A stretch of 64,000 nt of DNA from Lithospermum erythrorhizon. Lineage: Eukaryota; Streptophyta; Magnoliopsida; Boraginales; Boraginaceae. Below the pieces are notes generated by a model, which was not told the DNA's origin, ran no database searches, and saw nothing but the letters and a program-made list of their open reading frames with translations. This document shows positions 12,928-23,663 of the stretch, piece by piece. The stretch lies in the NCBI GenBank assembly GCA_019722365.1, contig JADFUC010001889.1, forward strand, positions 558,001-622,000, read 5' to 3'. The translations under genes and the position numbers were made by a program. The number at the start of each line of letters is the position of its first letter. Position 1 is the first letter of the stretch.

Positions 12928-12945
12928 TATTTTAGGAAACAAGTC
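12928..12945. repeat. 18-bp direct repeat, right copy
   Basis: TATTTTAGGAAACAAGTC, identical to 12672-12689. Confidence 0.95.
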
Positions 12946-13380
12946 AAATTTAATAAATACGGAGTATTGAATACGTCATATTTTAAATTTTTGAAAAAAT
13001 CAAAATTAAATGATGTTTATGATTTTGGAGAGTACATGTTCTAGTTTTCTACATCTTAATATACTAAATTTAAACTAGAAGATCAAATACTTGCTTTAAT
13101 TTAAAATGATTGTCGTTTTAAATGAGATAACTTTGGCTAATCAGTGCATTATTGATATTACAATAAATATAAAATTATATGATTAGATTCATTTTGAAAA
13201 TATTTCATAATATTATTTTCTTATAATTTTGAAAAATATTATTTAAATATAATTAATGGTGAAATTTCGTATTAATATCTGAAAATATCGATGTTTTAGT
13301 TGATAAGAGTATACTATAAATAATTTATAAGGGAATTAACGACCTAAATTTCTTGTGACACTGTCATAAGCTAAAGTCCT

Positions 13381-13390
13381 AGAAGGTTCT
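13381..13390. promoter_or_regulatory. Heat-shock-element-like site, distal
   Basis: AGAAGGTTCT is a perfect nGAAnnTTCn palindrome, the core of plant heat-shock factor sites, 449 bp upstream of the CPN20 start codon. A further GAA lies nearby in CAAGAACCTC. A third contiguous pentamer in phase is not evident, so binding is inferred. Confidence 0.35.
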
Positions 13391-13620
13391 CATCTCTTCC
13401 CAAGAACCTCTTGCTCATCACTTCTTAATATTTAACAAATGCTTTTGATGCATTTAAATATCCATAATAAATTAGATGGAATAGAATTTTATTATAAATA
13501 TTACCCTTTAAATGATGTGTCTCTAAGCTGAAAATGTAAAATAGTGTCGTTAAATACAAGAGAAAAATTAAATGAAAAACGAATAAATCAAACATTTTGA
13601 GACGGAAGAAAACTTATTAC

Positions 13621-13637
13621 AGAACCTTCTAGGGTTT
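13621..13637. promoter_or_regulatory. Heat-shock-element-like site joined to a telo-box
   Basis: AGAACCTTCT (13621-13630) is again nGAAnnTTCn and is the same palindrome class as the site at 13381. It overlaps TAGGGTTT (13630-13637), the complement of the telo-box AAACCCTA common near starts of plant housekeeping genes. The pyrimidine-rich sequence after it looks like 5' UTR, so this probably sits at the promoter/UTR border. Confidence 0.35.
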
Positions 13638-13715
13638 CATACACATTATCTTATGTCTCTATTCTCCATTTACCAACCCAAACTTCACTCATTTCTCCCA
13701 CTCTTCATTTTAAAG

Positions 13716-13825
13716 GTAAACCCATTCTCAAGCTTATCATTATTTCCTCTACTAAATTCAATACTTGCAATAATAATATATTCAATAAATCTCCAATCTT
13801 TATATATATTTTTATTTTTATTTAG
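13716..13825 (+). other. Probable 5' UTR intron of CPN20
   Basis: A GT at 13716 after CATTTTAAAG and an AG at 13825 after a U-rich tract (TTTTTATTTTTATTTAG) enclose 110 bp of AT-rich sequence just before the start codon. The upstream exon is pyrimidine-rich with no ATG-led frame, as expected of leader sequence. Transcript data would be needed to confirm. Confidence 0.6.
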
Positions 13826-13838
13826 ATAATTTCAAGAA

Positions 13839-16800
13839 ATGGCAACAACACAACTCACTGCTTCAACAATTTCAGCAAAAGGGTTCTCTTTTTTTGAAGG
13901 TTTAAGGCATTCAAGTAATGTAAAAGTTTCATCTTTTCTACCCTTAAACCAAAATGGTCAATCAAAGAGGTCATTTCGTGGACTTTTTGTTAAAGCTGCC
14001 ACTACTGTTGCTCCAAAGGTAGCATTTTTTAAGTACCAATGTTGCTCAATTCTTTGATTTTATAGTATAATTTGGTTTTCTTGGAGCATTTAATTAATTA
14101 TATTTTTGTTGTATTTTTATTGAGTAATTATTTTGTGCTTATTTATTGTTTACTTGATTGATTGACTGTATATGTTGAATTTGACAATAGCATGTTCTTT
14201 AATGTAGTTTGCATGCTTTGATGTTGGATTGAGGTGAATATAGTTGGAAACTCTGCTATGAGATTGGGAAGTATCATATGAGTTGTATGTGCTTATGTAT
14301 TTGTTTTGTAAGAAGACTAAACCAAACCAACCCTTATCCCACTAAGTAGGTTGGCTTTATGAATAACCACGTATGACCAATCAGCCATATGTTGCTTCAT
14401 CCCTTCTGTGAATCATGTAAACTCTAGGTACTTCGATATACTCGTTCTCTAACTCTTCGTTGGTCTAGTATTAAATGCCATTGAGTGTTGTGACTATTTG
14501 GATGAATATAACAAGGATATTTTAGAGGCTTGCAATTAGGATTTGACTCTCACTTTATTACTTCTGGTTAGTTAAACCAATTTGCTGATTTAAATTATTC
14601 AGCTTTGGTCATTGTACATATGGAAGTTGTTTGTTTAGAGTACCCATATTGTTCAAGTCTCTGCTTTTACAGTCTAATTTTCTTTTTGGTGAACAGTGTT
14701 ATTGGATTTTGTTCTTTATTCATTTTTTTCTTGAGTAATAACTCTGGATATTTTATGTTACTTCATTGATGAATCGTATATGTTAAGATGGACATTCAGC
14801 ATGTTCTTTAATCTACTTTACATGCTTTGATGTTGGCTTCAGCTCAACATAGCTAGAAAACGAATTGTATGTCCTTATGATTGTATTGTTAGAGGACTAT
14901 TAAATGGGAAATGCCATTCAATGTTATCGTTATTTGGATGTTGAGAACTCTATGGTTTTCTCAGATGTGTAAGATTATTCTGGATTCCACTTGCACATTA
15001 TTATTGTGGACTAGGTTGACTGATTTGCTGATTGAATGTTGTTGAACTTTATAGATTGTATATATGGAATTATGGATGTTGTTTGTATTTTCTCACTCTA
15101 TTGGGGTTTTAGCATTTGTTATTCCAAGTTGTTTCTGTATCATCTGTTTGCTGTCTGTAAGAATATTTTTGTGTACTTAATCTGGGCAAATCTGGGCAAT
15201 TTGGTGGATGCCAGTACACTGTCCTTAAGCCTTTGGGCGATAGAGTATTGGTAAAAACCAAGCTTGCAGAAGAGAAATCTGTTGGTGGTATCTTACTTCC
15301 AACTTCAGCCCAATCAAGGCCCCAGGGAGGTGAAGTTGTAGCTGTTGGTGAGGGTCGTTCAGTAGGGAAGAACAAAGTGGATGTATCAGTGAAGGTAATT
15401 TAGAAGTTCTGATGGTTCCGTAACTACATTGGCTCCTCTGAAATGTATATGTCATTGATTGATGTGGCATTTTCTTAAATAGACTGGTAGTCAAATTGTG
15501 TACTCCAAGTATGCTGGGACAGAGGTCGAGTTCAATGGAACAAATCATCTTATAGTGAAGGAAGATGATATCATTGGTATTCTTGACACAGATGATATCA
15601 AGGATTTGAAGCCCCTAAATGACAGAGTATTGATTAAGGTATGGAGTACCTCCTTCATACCAACTTCTGTAATTGGTTGAAGTCTTTGCTTTCCATAGTG
15701 AAGTCATTTGCTGTTGCATTGGTCTTTCTAATTGAATTATAGTTAAAGAGATGAGTGTTCTAATTTTCTACTGCCATAATGTGATGAAATATAATTCCGA
15801 ATGTGCTAATCAACCACATTTACCTTTTTAGCTGAACTGGACAGGCTATGTGATTATATTAGTTGTATATTATATCCCTGACTAAACTATAAGTTGGGGT
15901 TTATTGAGCTGTGTTCGGATGTCAATCTTGTCCTAGCTTCATCAGGAATATATTTAACTACATTATAAGATATTCTCCCCTTTGTTATGATATGTCCAGT
16001 TTCCCATTGCATAGTATGTGATTCATTTTTTGGATTTGCTACATGCCAATTTGAAAACCCATTAAGCTTTTAGGAACTAAACAGAGTCCACGTCCCTTGC
16101 ACACAGTCACACACATAGTTTCTATAATGAAAGTGCTCAGTTATGTTCAGATTCCCTTGCCAGTTGCCACCATATATGAGTAAATTCACCAATGTCTATT
16201 TTCTTCTCTGTTTCTAAACTTTATATCTGCTTCAATTTGATATCTGTTCCTTTCACTTATTAACATGATCTTAAGTTGCAGGCTTACCTGATTCGTGAAT
16301 GTATGAGGTTTCAACTATTTTCTTAACTTGTTAAGTCCTAACTGTTATTCTGCAATTGTTACTAAGTTTTCTACGATCAACTGTCTTTATATTTCATGTA
16401 TGAGTGTGTTGTATCTTGTAATAGGTGGCTGAGGCTGAGCAGAAGACTGCCGGAGGCTTGCTCCTTACTGAATCAACTAAGGAGAAACCCTCCTTTGGCA
16501 CGGTAAGGAATCTGTCTGAACACTCACACTTGCATCATTATTGCCTCTTTGGTTCTATTTTGCAGTAATTTATGCAGTATATTCCTGGCGAAGGTTGTCA
16601 TCTGTGATTTATGTCATTTCTCGAACTGATTTATGTTCCATGTTACTTCTAAATCGATCAAATTCTTTGATAATTTGAACCGCTAAATTTTACCTATTTC
16701 TGTAATCACAGGTGGTAGCTGTGGGACCTGGTCCTCTCGATGAAGAAGGTAGCAGGCAGCCACTATCCATCTCTGCAGGAAACACAGTAATGTATTCCAA

Positions 16801-16885
16801 GTATGCTGGAAATGACTTTAAAGGCGGTGATGGTTCTGACTACATTGTATTAAGGGCTGCCGATGTTATGGCTTTGCTTTCTTAG
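13839..16885 (+). CDS. CPN20: 20 kDa chaperonin, chloroplastic (double GroES co-chaperonin)
   Basis: Plastid co-chaperonin that caps the Cpn60 ring and assists folding of stromal proteins such as Rubisco. Five coding exons, all GT-AG and all phase 0: 13839-14018, 15215-15394, 15483-15638, 16425-16502 and 16712-16885 (stop TAG), giving 255 aa, close to the family's usual ~250. Residues 1 to about 52 are Ser/Thr/Arg-rich and acid-poor, as in a plastid transit peptide. Two GroES domains follow in tandem: the first from about residue 61 (YTVLKPLGDRVLVK; mobile loop with GGILL), the second from about 161 (DLKPLNDRVLIKV; mobile loop with GGLLL). Each ends in a VxYSKYAG-type strand. The start is the first ATG after the leader intron and gives the transit peptide. 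No frameshift or internal stop is seen, so the gene looks functional. Introns are 1196, 88, 786 and 209 bp. Confidence 0.96.
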
Positions 16886-17001
16886 TTGTATGTTATTTTC
16901 TCCATCAATTTTGTACTTGAGCAAAAACATGTAATTCTCCGGAAAGTAATTATCTTTCTACAACCTAAATAGTGTTGTCTTCGATGTAGCAGAATCATTA
17001 A
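16886..17001 (+). other. CPN20 3' UTR and short flank
   Basis: Untranslated sequence after the stop, AT-rich; no strict AATAAA was seen. The TE nest begins at 17002, only 116 bp after the stop codon. Confidence 0.5.
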
Positions 17002-17044
17002 GGGGGTGTTTGTTAATTACTTAAATTTAATTAATTCAGCACTT

Positions 17045-17058
17045 AATTTATTAAGTTT
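17045..17058. repeat. LINE target-site duplication, left copy
   Basis: AATTTATTAAGTTT, identical to 28793-28806. Confidence 0.85.
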
Positions 17059-17487
17059 CTCTCTAGAAACTTTCTAGAAATTTCTCCACTCTAGCATCTT
17101 GCTAGGCTTCCCCTTTAGGATCTCAAAATTCCCCGGATTACCATTTCGATCCGAGCAACAGTTTCAACGGACGGTGATAGTGTCGAATCTTTGTTACATC
17201 AATTACACAAATTTATCGGGATTCTTTTCTACTTGATGGTGCAGAATCTTCAACCATTGAAGACGTCTCCTTGCATCTCAAATCCATATAGCATCCTGCA
17301 ATATACTCTCTCGAGTAATTCCGTAGATTGCTACAGATTTCCTGTCATGTTTATACAGTTTGGCTATTTAAAGGAGGGTGTATAGTATGCGATACTCATT
17401 TTAGCAATCTACCAATCAAAATTCTCTTTGCTCGCTCTAGTTTGGTGGCTTTTCCTATTATTTCTCTTGTTGTTTTTCTTGTTAACC

Positions 17488-17793
17488 ATGGATGCAGAAA
17501 TCATTCACAACTTATTCAAGTGTAACCTTACCGACGATGAGTGTCGGCCGAAGGTATTATGGAATGCGGATCCAGTGTGTAGGCCAGGTACTTTCACTCA
17601 AAGATGGTTTTGTTAATATTCAGAACTTTACTATGACCATGTCCAAGACATGGAACTGTAAAGGCCTACGAGTATCCATAGCAGTCCACTCGATTTTGCA
17701 TATTTTCTTCCCCTCTTTGGAATAGAAGAACTGTATAATGAGTGGAGGGCCGTGGTGTTTTGATAATCATCTGATTATCATGAGGGGTAATTA
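17488..17793 (+). pseudogene. LINE ORF1 5' part (DUF4283-like), broken
   Basis: Starts ATG at 17488 (MDAEIIHNLFKCNLTDDE), like the acidic N-terminus of plant L1 ORF1 gag-like proteins. After a frameshift near 17590 it continues with LSLKDGFVNIQNFTMTMSK and then, from about 17747, GPWCFDNHLIIMRG. The GPWxFDNHLLxL block is the signature of the DUF4283 nucleic-acid-binding domain. The frame is lost soon after, and a trace of the next block (FKYES) may be visible near 17970. The gypsy insertion then interrupts it. Confidence 0.7.
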
Positions 17794-18039
17794 AGGGGAT
17801 CTGAAATAGCTAGATTCTGCCTGGCGATTATATTATATTATATATATCGTTTGGTGGTGGGAATGGAAATAGTATAATCTTTCGGAATAAAATGTCGATA
17901 TCACAAGGCTAGTATTAAATGAGTAGTAATTTATGTAAGTCGATAATACTATATTTGGATTAGTTTTCATTAAAATTTAAGTACGAAAGTGGAGAAATAA
18001 AGCACTTGGCCAAACGGGACTTAACGTCTTACAAATATC

Positions 18040-20351
18040 TGTAAATGCATTTATCTTATCTTAACTGCATCCTATGAGCTCTCACTTTTGACCCCTTTCT
18101 CCCCATAAAAGGCGAACCGTCGAAGAAAAAAAAAGATTTCTTATCCATTTTAAATACTCTTCGCTTTGTTGGTCAAAGTTCAAAGTTGGTTTATAAATGC
18201 TTACTTAAGTAAATCGCCACTCTTTCTTTAAAAGGTAAAAAGTTTAAAAAGCTTTTGTGATATTTCAAAGATTTTGAGAGTTGACTTTTGTTGACTTTTT
18301 CCCAAATTCCTTTAAAATTTATTATGATGTTATGGAACCTTAATATAGTTGTTTTGGGAGTAGAAGTGTTGATTTTGATGTTGATTGGAGAGAGAGATGG
18401 TATGTTGAAGCCAGGTTTGTGTAGTTGAAGTAGTATTTGGGGTTTTGATTAAAGGTTGTTATAAATGGGTAAATTAGTTGGGAATTGATTTGTTGGATTG
18501 GTAGAAATTCTTTAGAGTGACATTGTTGGGGTAGGGGTGATGGCGAGAAATATGGAAGGTTGGAAGAGGTTGAATTTTGTCGTTTACTAGTCGTTTAAAA
18601 ACAACGTAGTAATCTTTTTCACCTAGAGTTGTTAAGTTGATAACTTAAATGTTGTTAAAAATGGATAGTTAAAAACTAAAATGTATTAAGGGTTAAGTTG
18701 AAACCTTAAGTTGAGTAGTTGATGACATAAACCTCTAAAATGGAATTGTTAAGTGAATACTAAAATGGGGTTACGATTGTAGTAAGTAGTAATTGTATTT
18801 TCTTGGATGTTGTGATTAGGCGTGGAGCATGGGGAAATGGCACTTGGTTAACTAGGCGAGTCGTTTATTATTGCTAGGCGAGATGAGTATTGCTTCGCGG
18901 GTGTAGATTAATTTACTTTCTCGTGAATATGTTGAATTTGGTGATAATTGTGATGATGTTTATCTATATATTCTGTGTTGATTGTTTGTGTATGATTAGT
19001 TGGTTGAGTAGTTGAGTTGTGTGTGGTGTTTTTGTGGGATTTATAGGCGTTTCGAGGTTAGATTGAGTCGAGTTAGGATGAGTTGATTTCCGAGGCTGTT
19101 TTGATCATTTTGGGGTTAGGATGTTTTTGTTAGTTGGATTGATATTGGATGAGTTGTTTATGGGTTGTTGACGTATGTTGAGTTGTATTATCCGGTAATT
19201 GCCTTATACTTTGGTATGAGTGTGATGTCTTTGCCTCGTACTTCGTTACGAGTGTGTTGTTTATGAGTTGTTTAGTGGTTGTTGACGTATGTTGAGTTGT
19301 ATTATCCGGTATTTGCATGCTTGGTATGAGTGTGATGTATTTTGCCTGGTCTGCCGTTGCAGTGTGATGTTTGAAAACATGTCGAGGGACATAAGTTTCT
19401 CCGTGCGGGTTGAGGAGGTTGATTCACAGTAGCCTTAGTTGTTGGGAAATCACGGTTTATGTCGAGGTTGAGTTGCGTTGATTGAGTTGAGTTGAGTTGG
19501 AGTTGCATTGATTGGAGTTGAGTTAAAGGTTGAATTATGTTGAGTTGTTTAGTTGTGGTGTTGAGAATGCCCAGTGTTACGGTAGAGTTGTGGAGCATTT
19601 GGAAGCGTCTTTGCCATTGTTTTATTTGAGATGCATGATTATAGTTGGGTGTTCCTTACTAGTATGTGCATGTTTAGTTGATGGACCTATGAAATTATGA
19701 TAATTATGGCAATATTTGGTATTGGTATATTTTTTATGATGAAAGCATGATGAGGATTACGTAGATGAATTTTTTTTTATGTTATAATGGACTTTGAATT
19801 ATGTAGTATTCTAAAAAATCTATAATGTTATACGAGTATATTCTTATTTACTCTACTTGGCATTGAGTGTGGGTTAATTTAAAATTTCTTGAGATAGAAA
19901 TGCTTTAAACAAAAGAGCCGTGCATTTTTGATACCATGGGCAGCGTTTTATTTGTGCGGGGTTGGCGGGTGGTGCGTGACGTTACGATTCGTTCGTGTGA
20001 TCGAGGCGAGTCTTGGGTGAGGCGAATTTGGCCGTAGATCCTCGCGATCACCTTTGTTGTTTTGGTTATAGCTTTGATGTCTATATTGTAGTTATTTGGG
20101 ATGTCGGATTGTATATTGTTAACATTTTGTACTTTGACAGTTTGTTGTATATGTGGTGGTTTGTGTGGTTAGGAAATGCAGAGATGGATTATTTTCTTAA
20201 AAACGCTATTAATACCGGATGTATGTTGTTTTATTGGGTTATTTAAGGACGGATGAATCTTTTCAATCGGGTCATCCACGTGATTTGGTGACTCACAGTG
20301 TCTGGGCTTGGGCCGGTCTAGCATAAGGCGTGGCTGGGGCCGGTCGTTACA
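18040..20351 (+). repeat. 5' LTR of the gypsy element
   Basis: Ends GGTCGTTACA directly before the PBS. Shared blocks with the LTR at 43978-46109 include GTTGACTTTTGTTGACTTTT (18281), CATGTCGAGGGACATAAGTT (19378) and the region before the end (about 20040-20300). It is rich in short GTTGAGTTG-type repeats at about 19470-19560. Open frames here are antisense or chance. The start is uncertain by about 100 bp. Confidence 0.65.
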
Positions 20352-20352
20352 A

Positions 20353-20371
20353 TTTGGTATCGGGGCCTAGG
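20353..20371 (+). other. Primer-binding site of the gypsy element
   Basis: TTTGGTATCGGGGCCTAGG follows the LTR by one base. The usual form is TTTGGTATCAGAGCCTAGG (Met tRNA). Confidence 0.8.
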
Positions 20372-20494
20372 TTTACGTGTCTTTTGTGTGGTATTACGTG
20401 TGGTTATGTGCCTAGCGGGTTGTTTTCTTTGAGTTGTTTTGGTTGAGTTTTCTTGTTAGTGCGAGATCTTTCTTTCGTTTACCTTAGACTGTGT

Positions 20495-21320
20495 GAGGAT
20501 GCCGCGAGGGTAGACACGGGTAGAGTGACTCGTGCCGTGGGGTGCCGGGGATAGGCAGGGAATGCTTGGAGGTAGAGTAGAGGTGGCGGGCGGTGTGGAG
20601 CCAGGGTGTGGGCGGTGAGCTCGGTGGGGGCAGCGAGTTACAGGTACATCCGATTCCCCCAGTTGATCTGTTGTTGCCCGAATGAGGTAGAGGTTGGAAG
20701 GAATCGGTACATGCTCACGGTAGCGTATGGCGTAAGTGAGTTTTAGAGTAAACTCTTTGAGAGTTTTCTAGAGGAGATCCCAGAAATTCTTTGGAGTTGG
20801 TACACCCATTGAGGCGATCGAGTTCATTAGAGACATGGAGACTATATTTGAGCCGATGGGCATAGAGGGTGAGCTGAGGGTCAGGTTCACCACCTATAGA
20901 CTTCATGAGGGTGCTCGTGGTAGTGGGGTGAGCTAGCATTACATCTTTGAATGCTAGGGGAAAGGGATCAAATGTCTTAGGGTGCTTTGTAAAGCTGTCG
21001 GGGAGAACTGTGTATGAGTACCCGTATAGTTCCTTGTAGAGATTTGATCGTGTTGACTCGGGGTATGAGATCGGGTTGATGAGGTATGAAGTTCGGTGAG
21101 TTGTGTCGCGCAGCACCGGAGGTGCGTCCGGCGAGGCGAAGGTTGATAGATTCCGTGATGGATTGAGTTGAAGATGCATTTATCGTTTCATGACTTTTGC
21201 TAGTTTTCATGAGTTGAGGAAAATTTTGCGAAGGTTGAGATGGAGTGCTTCAAAGCACAAGCCAGGCGAGGGGCGATAGAGGCATTTAATGCTTGGTGGA
21301 CCTTTTTAGTTCGAGATTTG
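20495..21320 (+). pseudogene. Gypsy gag, N-terminal part, broken
   Basis: Piecewise translation gives a gypsy gag core: GTPIEAIEFIRDMETIFEPM (from about 20799) then ELRVRFTTYRLHEGARG, corresponding to the family's D-P-x-EAEEWL..IFE...KVRFATYML block. Later text near 21020 (YEYPYS) fits the VYEYxxKFxxL block. Stops and frameshifts interrupt it throughout. The longer open frames on the opposite strand here are shadows. Confidence 0.65.
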
Positions 21321-21332
21321 AGAGGATGGTCA

Positions 21333-21830
21333 AACCCTTTATTATGAATAGCGGAGATGGCGGCAGCGGTCCGCTCAGCTATTAGCCATGGCGTGGCAGT
21401 TGACTCCGCCTTTGCGGCTATCGCGGCCCCATTATAAGCGCCGTCGCTGATAAGCGTATAGCTGGCGGATAAAACCGGTTTTATAAATTTTTTCTTACAT
21501 TTTTTTCTTCTTTTCCTCTTTTTCTGTTTTTTCCTTCTTTTTACATTTATTTTTTACATTAATTTATCCAATTATTAGTTGTTTATTAGTTGATTAATTT
21601 GTTAATTTGATTATTAATTGATTAGTTAATTATTAGTTAATTATCAGTTAATTTGATTATTAGTTAATTTGATTATTAGTTGATTATTAGTTTGATTATT
21701 AGTTAATTTGATTATTAGTTAATTTGATTATTTTGAAGGAATTTAACTAAATGTTTACAAGTATTACTAATTTTATCATATATCTATATAAATATGACAT
21801 ATCAAAAACTCCGAAAAGTACTTAGCGTTG
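21333..21830. mobile_element. Insertion in gypsy gag with a GCGGC-rich end and AT minisatellite
   Basis: The gag text stops at about 21330. There follows a GC-rich stretch (21340-21480) with repeated GCGG/CCGC words such as CGGCAGCGGTCCGCT and GCGGCTATCGCGGCCCC, then a polypyrimidine tract, an AT minisatellite and about 90 bp of AT-rich sequence, before gag-linked sequence resumes. Short GCGGCTA-type subterminal motifs suggest a non-autonomous DNA transposon, but matching ends and a target duplication were not found. Confidence 0.4.
21571..21733. repeat. AT minisatellite
   Basis: Degenerate tandem array of a roughly 12-17 bp unit containing ATTAGTTAATTTGATT and its shorter variants, about ten copies. 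Confidence 0.8.
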
Positions 21831-22080
21831 CGACAACTTCTTTATAGGCTTTTGAGGCTTTGCAGCGACGGACCCATGAGCTCTTATTCACAGCTTTGGG
21901 TCAGTAGGCTCGTCGGATCGAGTGCGTGTCAGGTGCGCTGGGTAGTTAGCCCGAGTTGATACGCGAACTGTAGCGTTGTCTTCTTCCAGATCTAGTGAAT
22001 TTGAGGGAGGTATCGGCTGGAGTTAGAGTGATATCGAGATGTTTCGTTGTGATCGGTGAGATCATATGATACGAGTTGTC

Positions 22081-22099
22081 GAGAGAGAGAGAGAGAGAG
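22081..22099. repeat. GA microsatellite
   Basis: (GA)n of 19 bp immediately before the gypsy zinc-knuckle codons; probably expanded after the element decayed. Confidence 0.9.
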
Positions 22100-22103
22100 G
22101 ATC

Positions 22104-22145
22104 TGTTTCCGTTGTCAGCAGCCTGGACATCTTGCGAGGGTTTGT
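22104..22145 (+). pseudogene. Gag CCHC zinc knuckle of the gypsy element
   Basis: Reads CFRCQQPGHLARVC, a perfect C-x2-C-x4-H-x4-C nucleocapsid knuckle that binds RNA in gag proteins. The frame around it is broken. Confidence 0.85.
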
Positions 22146-22394
22146 CCTCAGTCCCGTCGAGGGGTGGTGTAGTATTATAGCTTCTCGATGCGATTCGTGA
22201 GGCGGATATCGAGGCCGAGAGGTGGACGTTTTGGAGGCCGTGGAGGTGGGATGCGTGGAGTTGGAGGCTACCGGGGCGTAGCGGTGCGGCCAGTGGTCTG
22301 GCCGAGGCCGGTCGTACATCGGCTCGGCGGGAGGAGCGGGGATGCTCTAGAGTAAGTGACGATACCACTTGTTATTATGCGATTACAGGCTAGG

Positions 22395-23345
22395 GTACTT
22401 TTGATTGCAGGTACTGTTCTTTTATTTCCCGAGTTTTCGCGTGTTTACGCTTTTATATCGAGTGCTTTACTTGTTAAAGCTTATTATCATGACACCAGTA
22501 GGGAGGTCAGTTGAGGTTAGATATGTCTATAGAGATTTCCCCTTGAGTGTGAATAATTAGTTGCTAGTTGTGGACCCTACTTCGGTTTGAGTTAGTAGAC
22601 TTCGATCTTATCTTGGGTATGGACTAGTTAGGGAGGCATCACGCCAAGATTGGCCGTAAGGAGGTCGTCTTTGCGGAGTCAAGTGGGCACGATGTGCATT
22701 TTGTGGGAGTTAGGAAGATCACTGCCTTCGAGGAGTTTCATTTAGGTGCTTTGAGGCCGGGAAGTTGATGAGAGCAAGGTTGTGTTGGGTTTTTTACGGG
22801 TTGTAGTGGAGGCTTGGAGGAGAGAGAGGAGGCGATTGGAGGATGTTAGGTGTTTTTCAGTGAGTATGTTGATATTTTTCAGGATCTACTAGGGTTCTAC
22901 ACTTGTGAGGGGAAGTGGGTTTTCGATTGAGTAATTCAGTACCAGCTTCGATTTACATTGCACCGTATAGAATGACTCTATGAAGTAGAGTTGAGAGAGT
23001 TGAGAACTTCGATTCTGAGGAGCCTTGATAAGGGGTTAAATCAGGGACAGTGTTTTTGTGGGGAGTGCTTGTTAGTCTTGTTCTGAAAAGAAGGATGAAA
23101 TTACGTTGAAGGCAAAAGCTGACTCTTGCGGTTTAGCCTTCGTCAAGAGATGCAGGGGTTCATGATATCTGTGCGTCGCGCGGGGTTGGGTTGTGTGTTG
23201 ATCACGGAGATGGAAGTGATTACTTATCTTCTCGGCAATTTGAAGAACCGCTGAGAGAATTACCCGACCCATGATCTTGAGTTAGCGGCCCGGTTGTCTT
23301 TCTTGTTGAAGTTGTGGATGCATTACTTATATGGGGTTAGATGCG
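22395..23345 (+). pseudogene. Gypsy protease-RT-RNase H remnants, RT palm deleted
   Basis: At 22604 the text DLILGMD, a stop, then LGRHHAKI matches the DVILGMDWLxxHxAxI block between protease and RT. From about 22860 EYVDIFQDL and, near 22965, APYRMTL lead into RT, with WGVLVSLVLKRRMKLR near 23060 for WGAPVLFVKKKDGSxR. RNase H text follows almost at once: GLGCVLITEMEVITYL (about 23180) and [12 protein letters not shown] (about 23260). The several hundred bp that should encode the RT palm with YVDD are missing, so this is a deletion as well as point decay. Confidence 0.8.
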
Positions 23346-23663
23346 ATTTTCCACCGTCCTTAAAAGTCGAAATATCTCCCGACCAGGAGAGACGCACGAA
23401 TTTGAGAAAAGATGGGATTTATCGATGACTTCTGATGTGACTACTCGAGTATCGCCCGAGGAAGGCGAATGTTGTAGGAATGCTCTACGAGTCGGAAGGG
23501 AAGGCAAAAGAACCAAGGTAAATAGAGCCGAGGTTGGAGTTGATCTTGAGGTTGGTAGCGGTGTGGTGGTTGGGCTGGCTCGTGTGAAAGTTCAACACAT
23601 GCTCTTTGTCGAATCTTGGAGGCGTCGGCAAAAGATGAGAAATGACAGAATGTCATTCAAGAG

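Larger units (their letters stand above)
12590..12964. mobile_element. Stowaway-like MITE split by an insertion
   Basis: The left end is TA then CTCCTTCCCTCCCC and the right end is AAATACGGAG then TA, resembling Stowaway termini with the TA target. Without the 238-bp insertion and one copy of the 18-bp repeat it is about 119 bp. The right terminus is short compared with the family's, so the assignment is moderate. Confidence 0.45.

Noticed and set aside
15109..15548. 88- and 107-codon minus-strand frames
   Set aside because: Antisense to CPN20 exons 2 and 3.
20715..21210. 154- and 77-codon minus-strand frames
   Set aside because: Antisense shadows of the gypsy gag, which reads convincingly on the plus strand.
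21946..22368. 140-codon minus-strand frame
   Set aside because: Antisense to the gag zinc-knuckle region; the plus strand carries the perfect CCHC motif.
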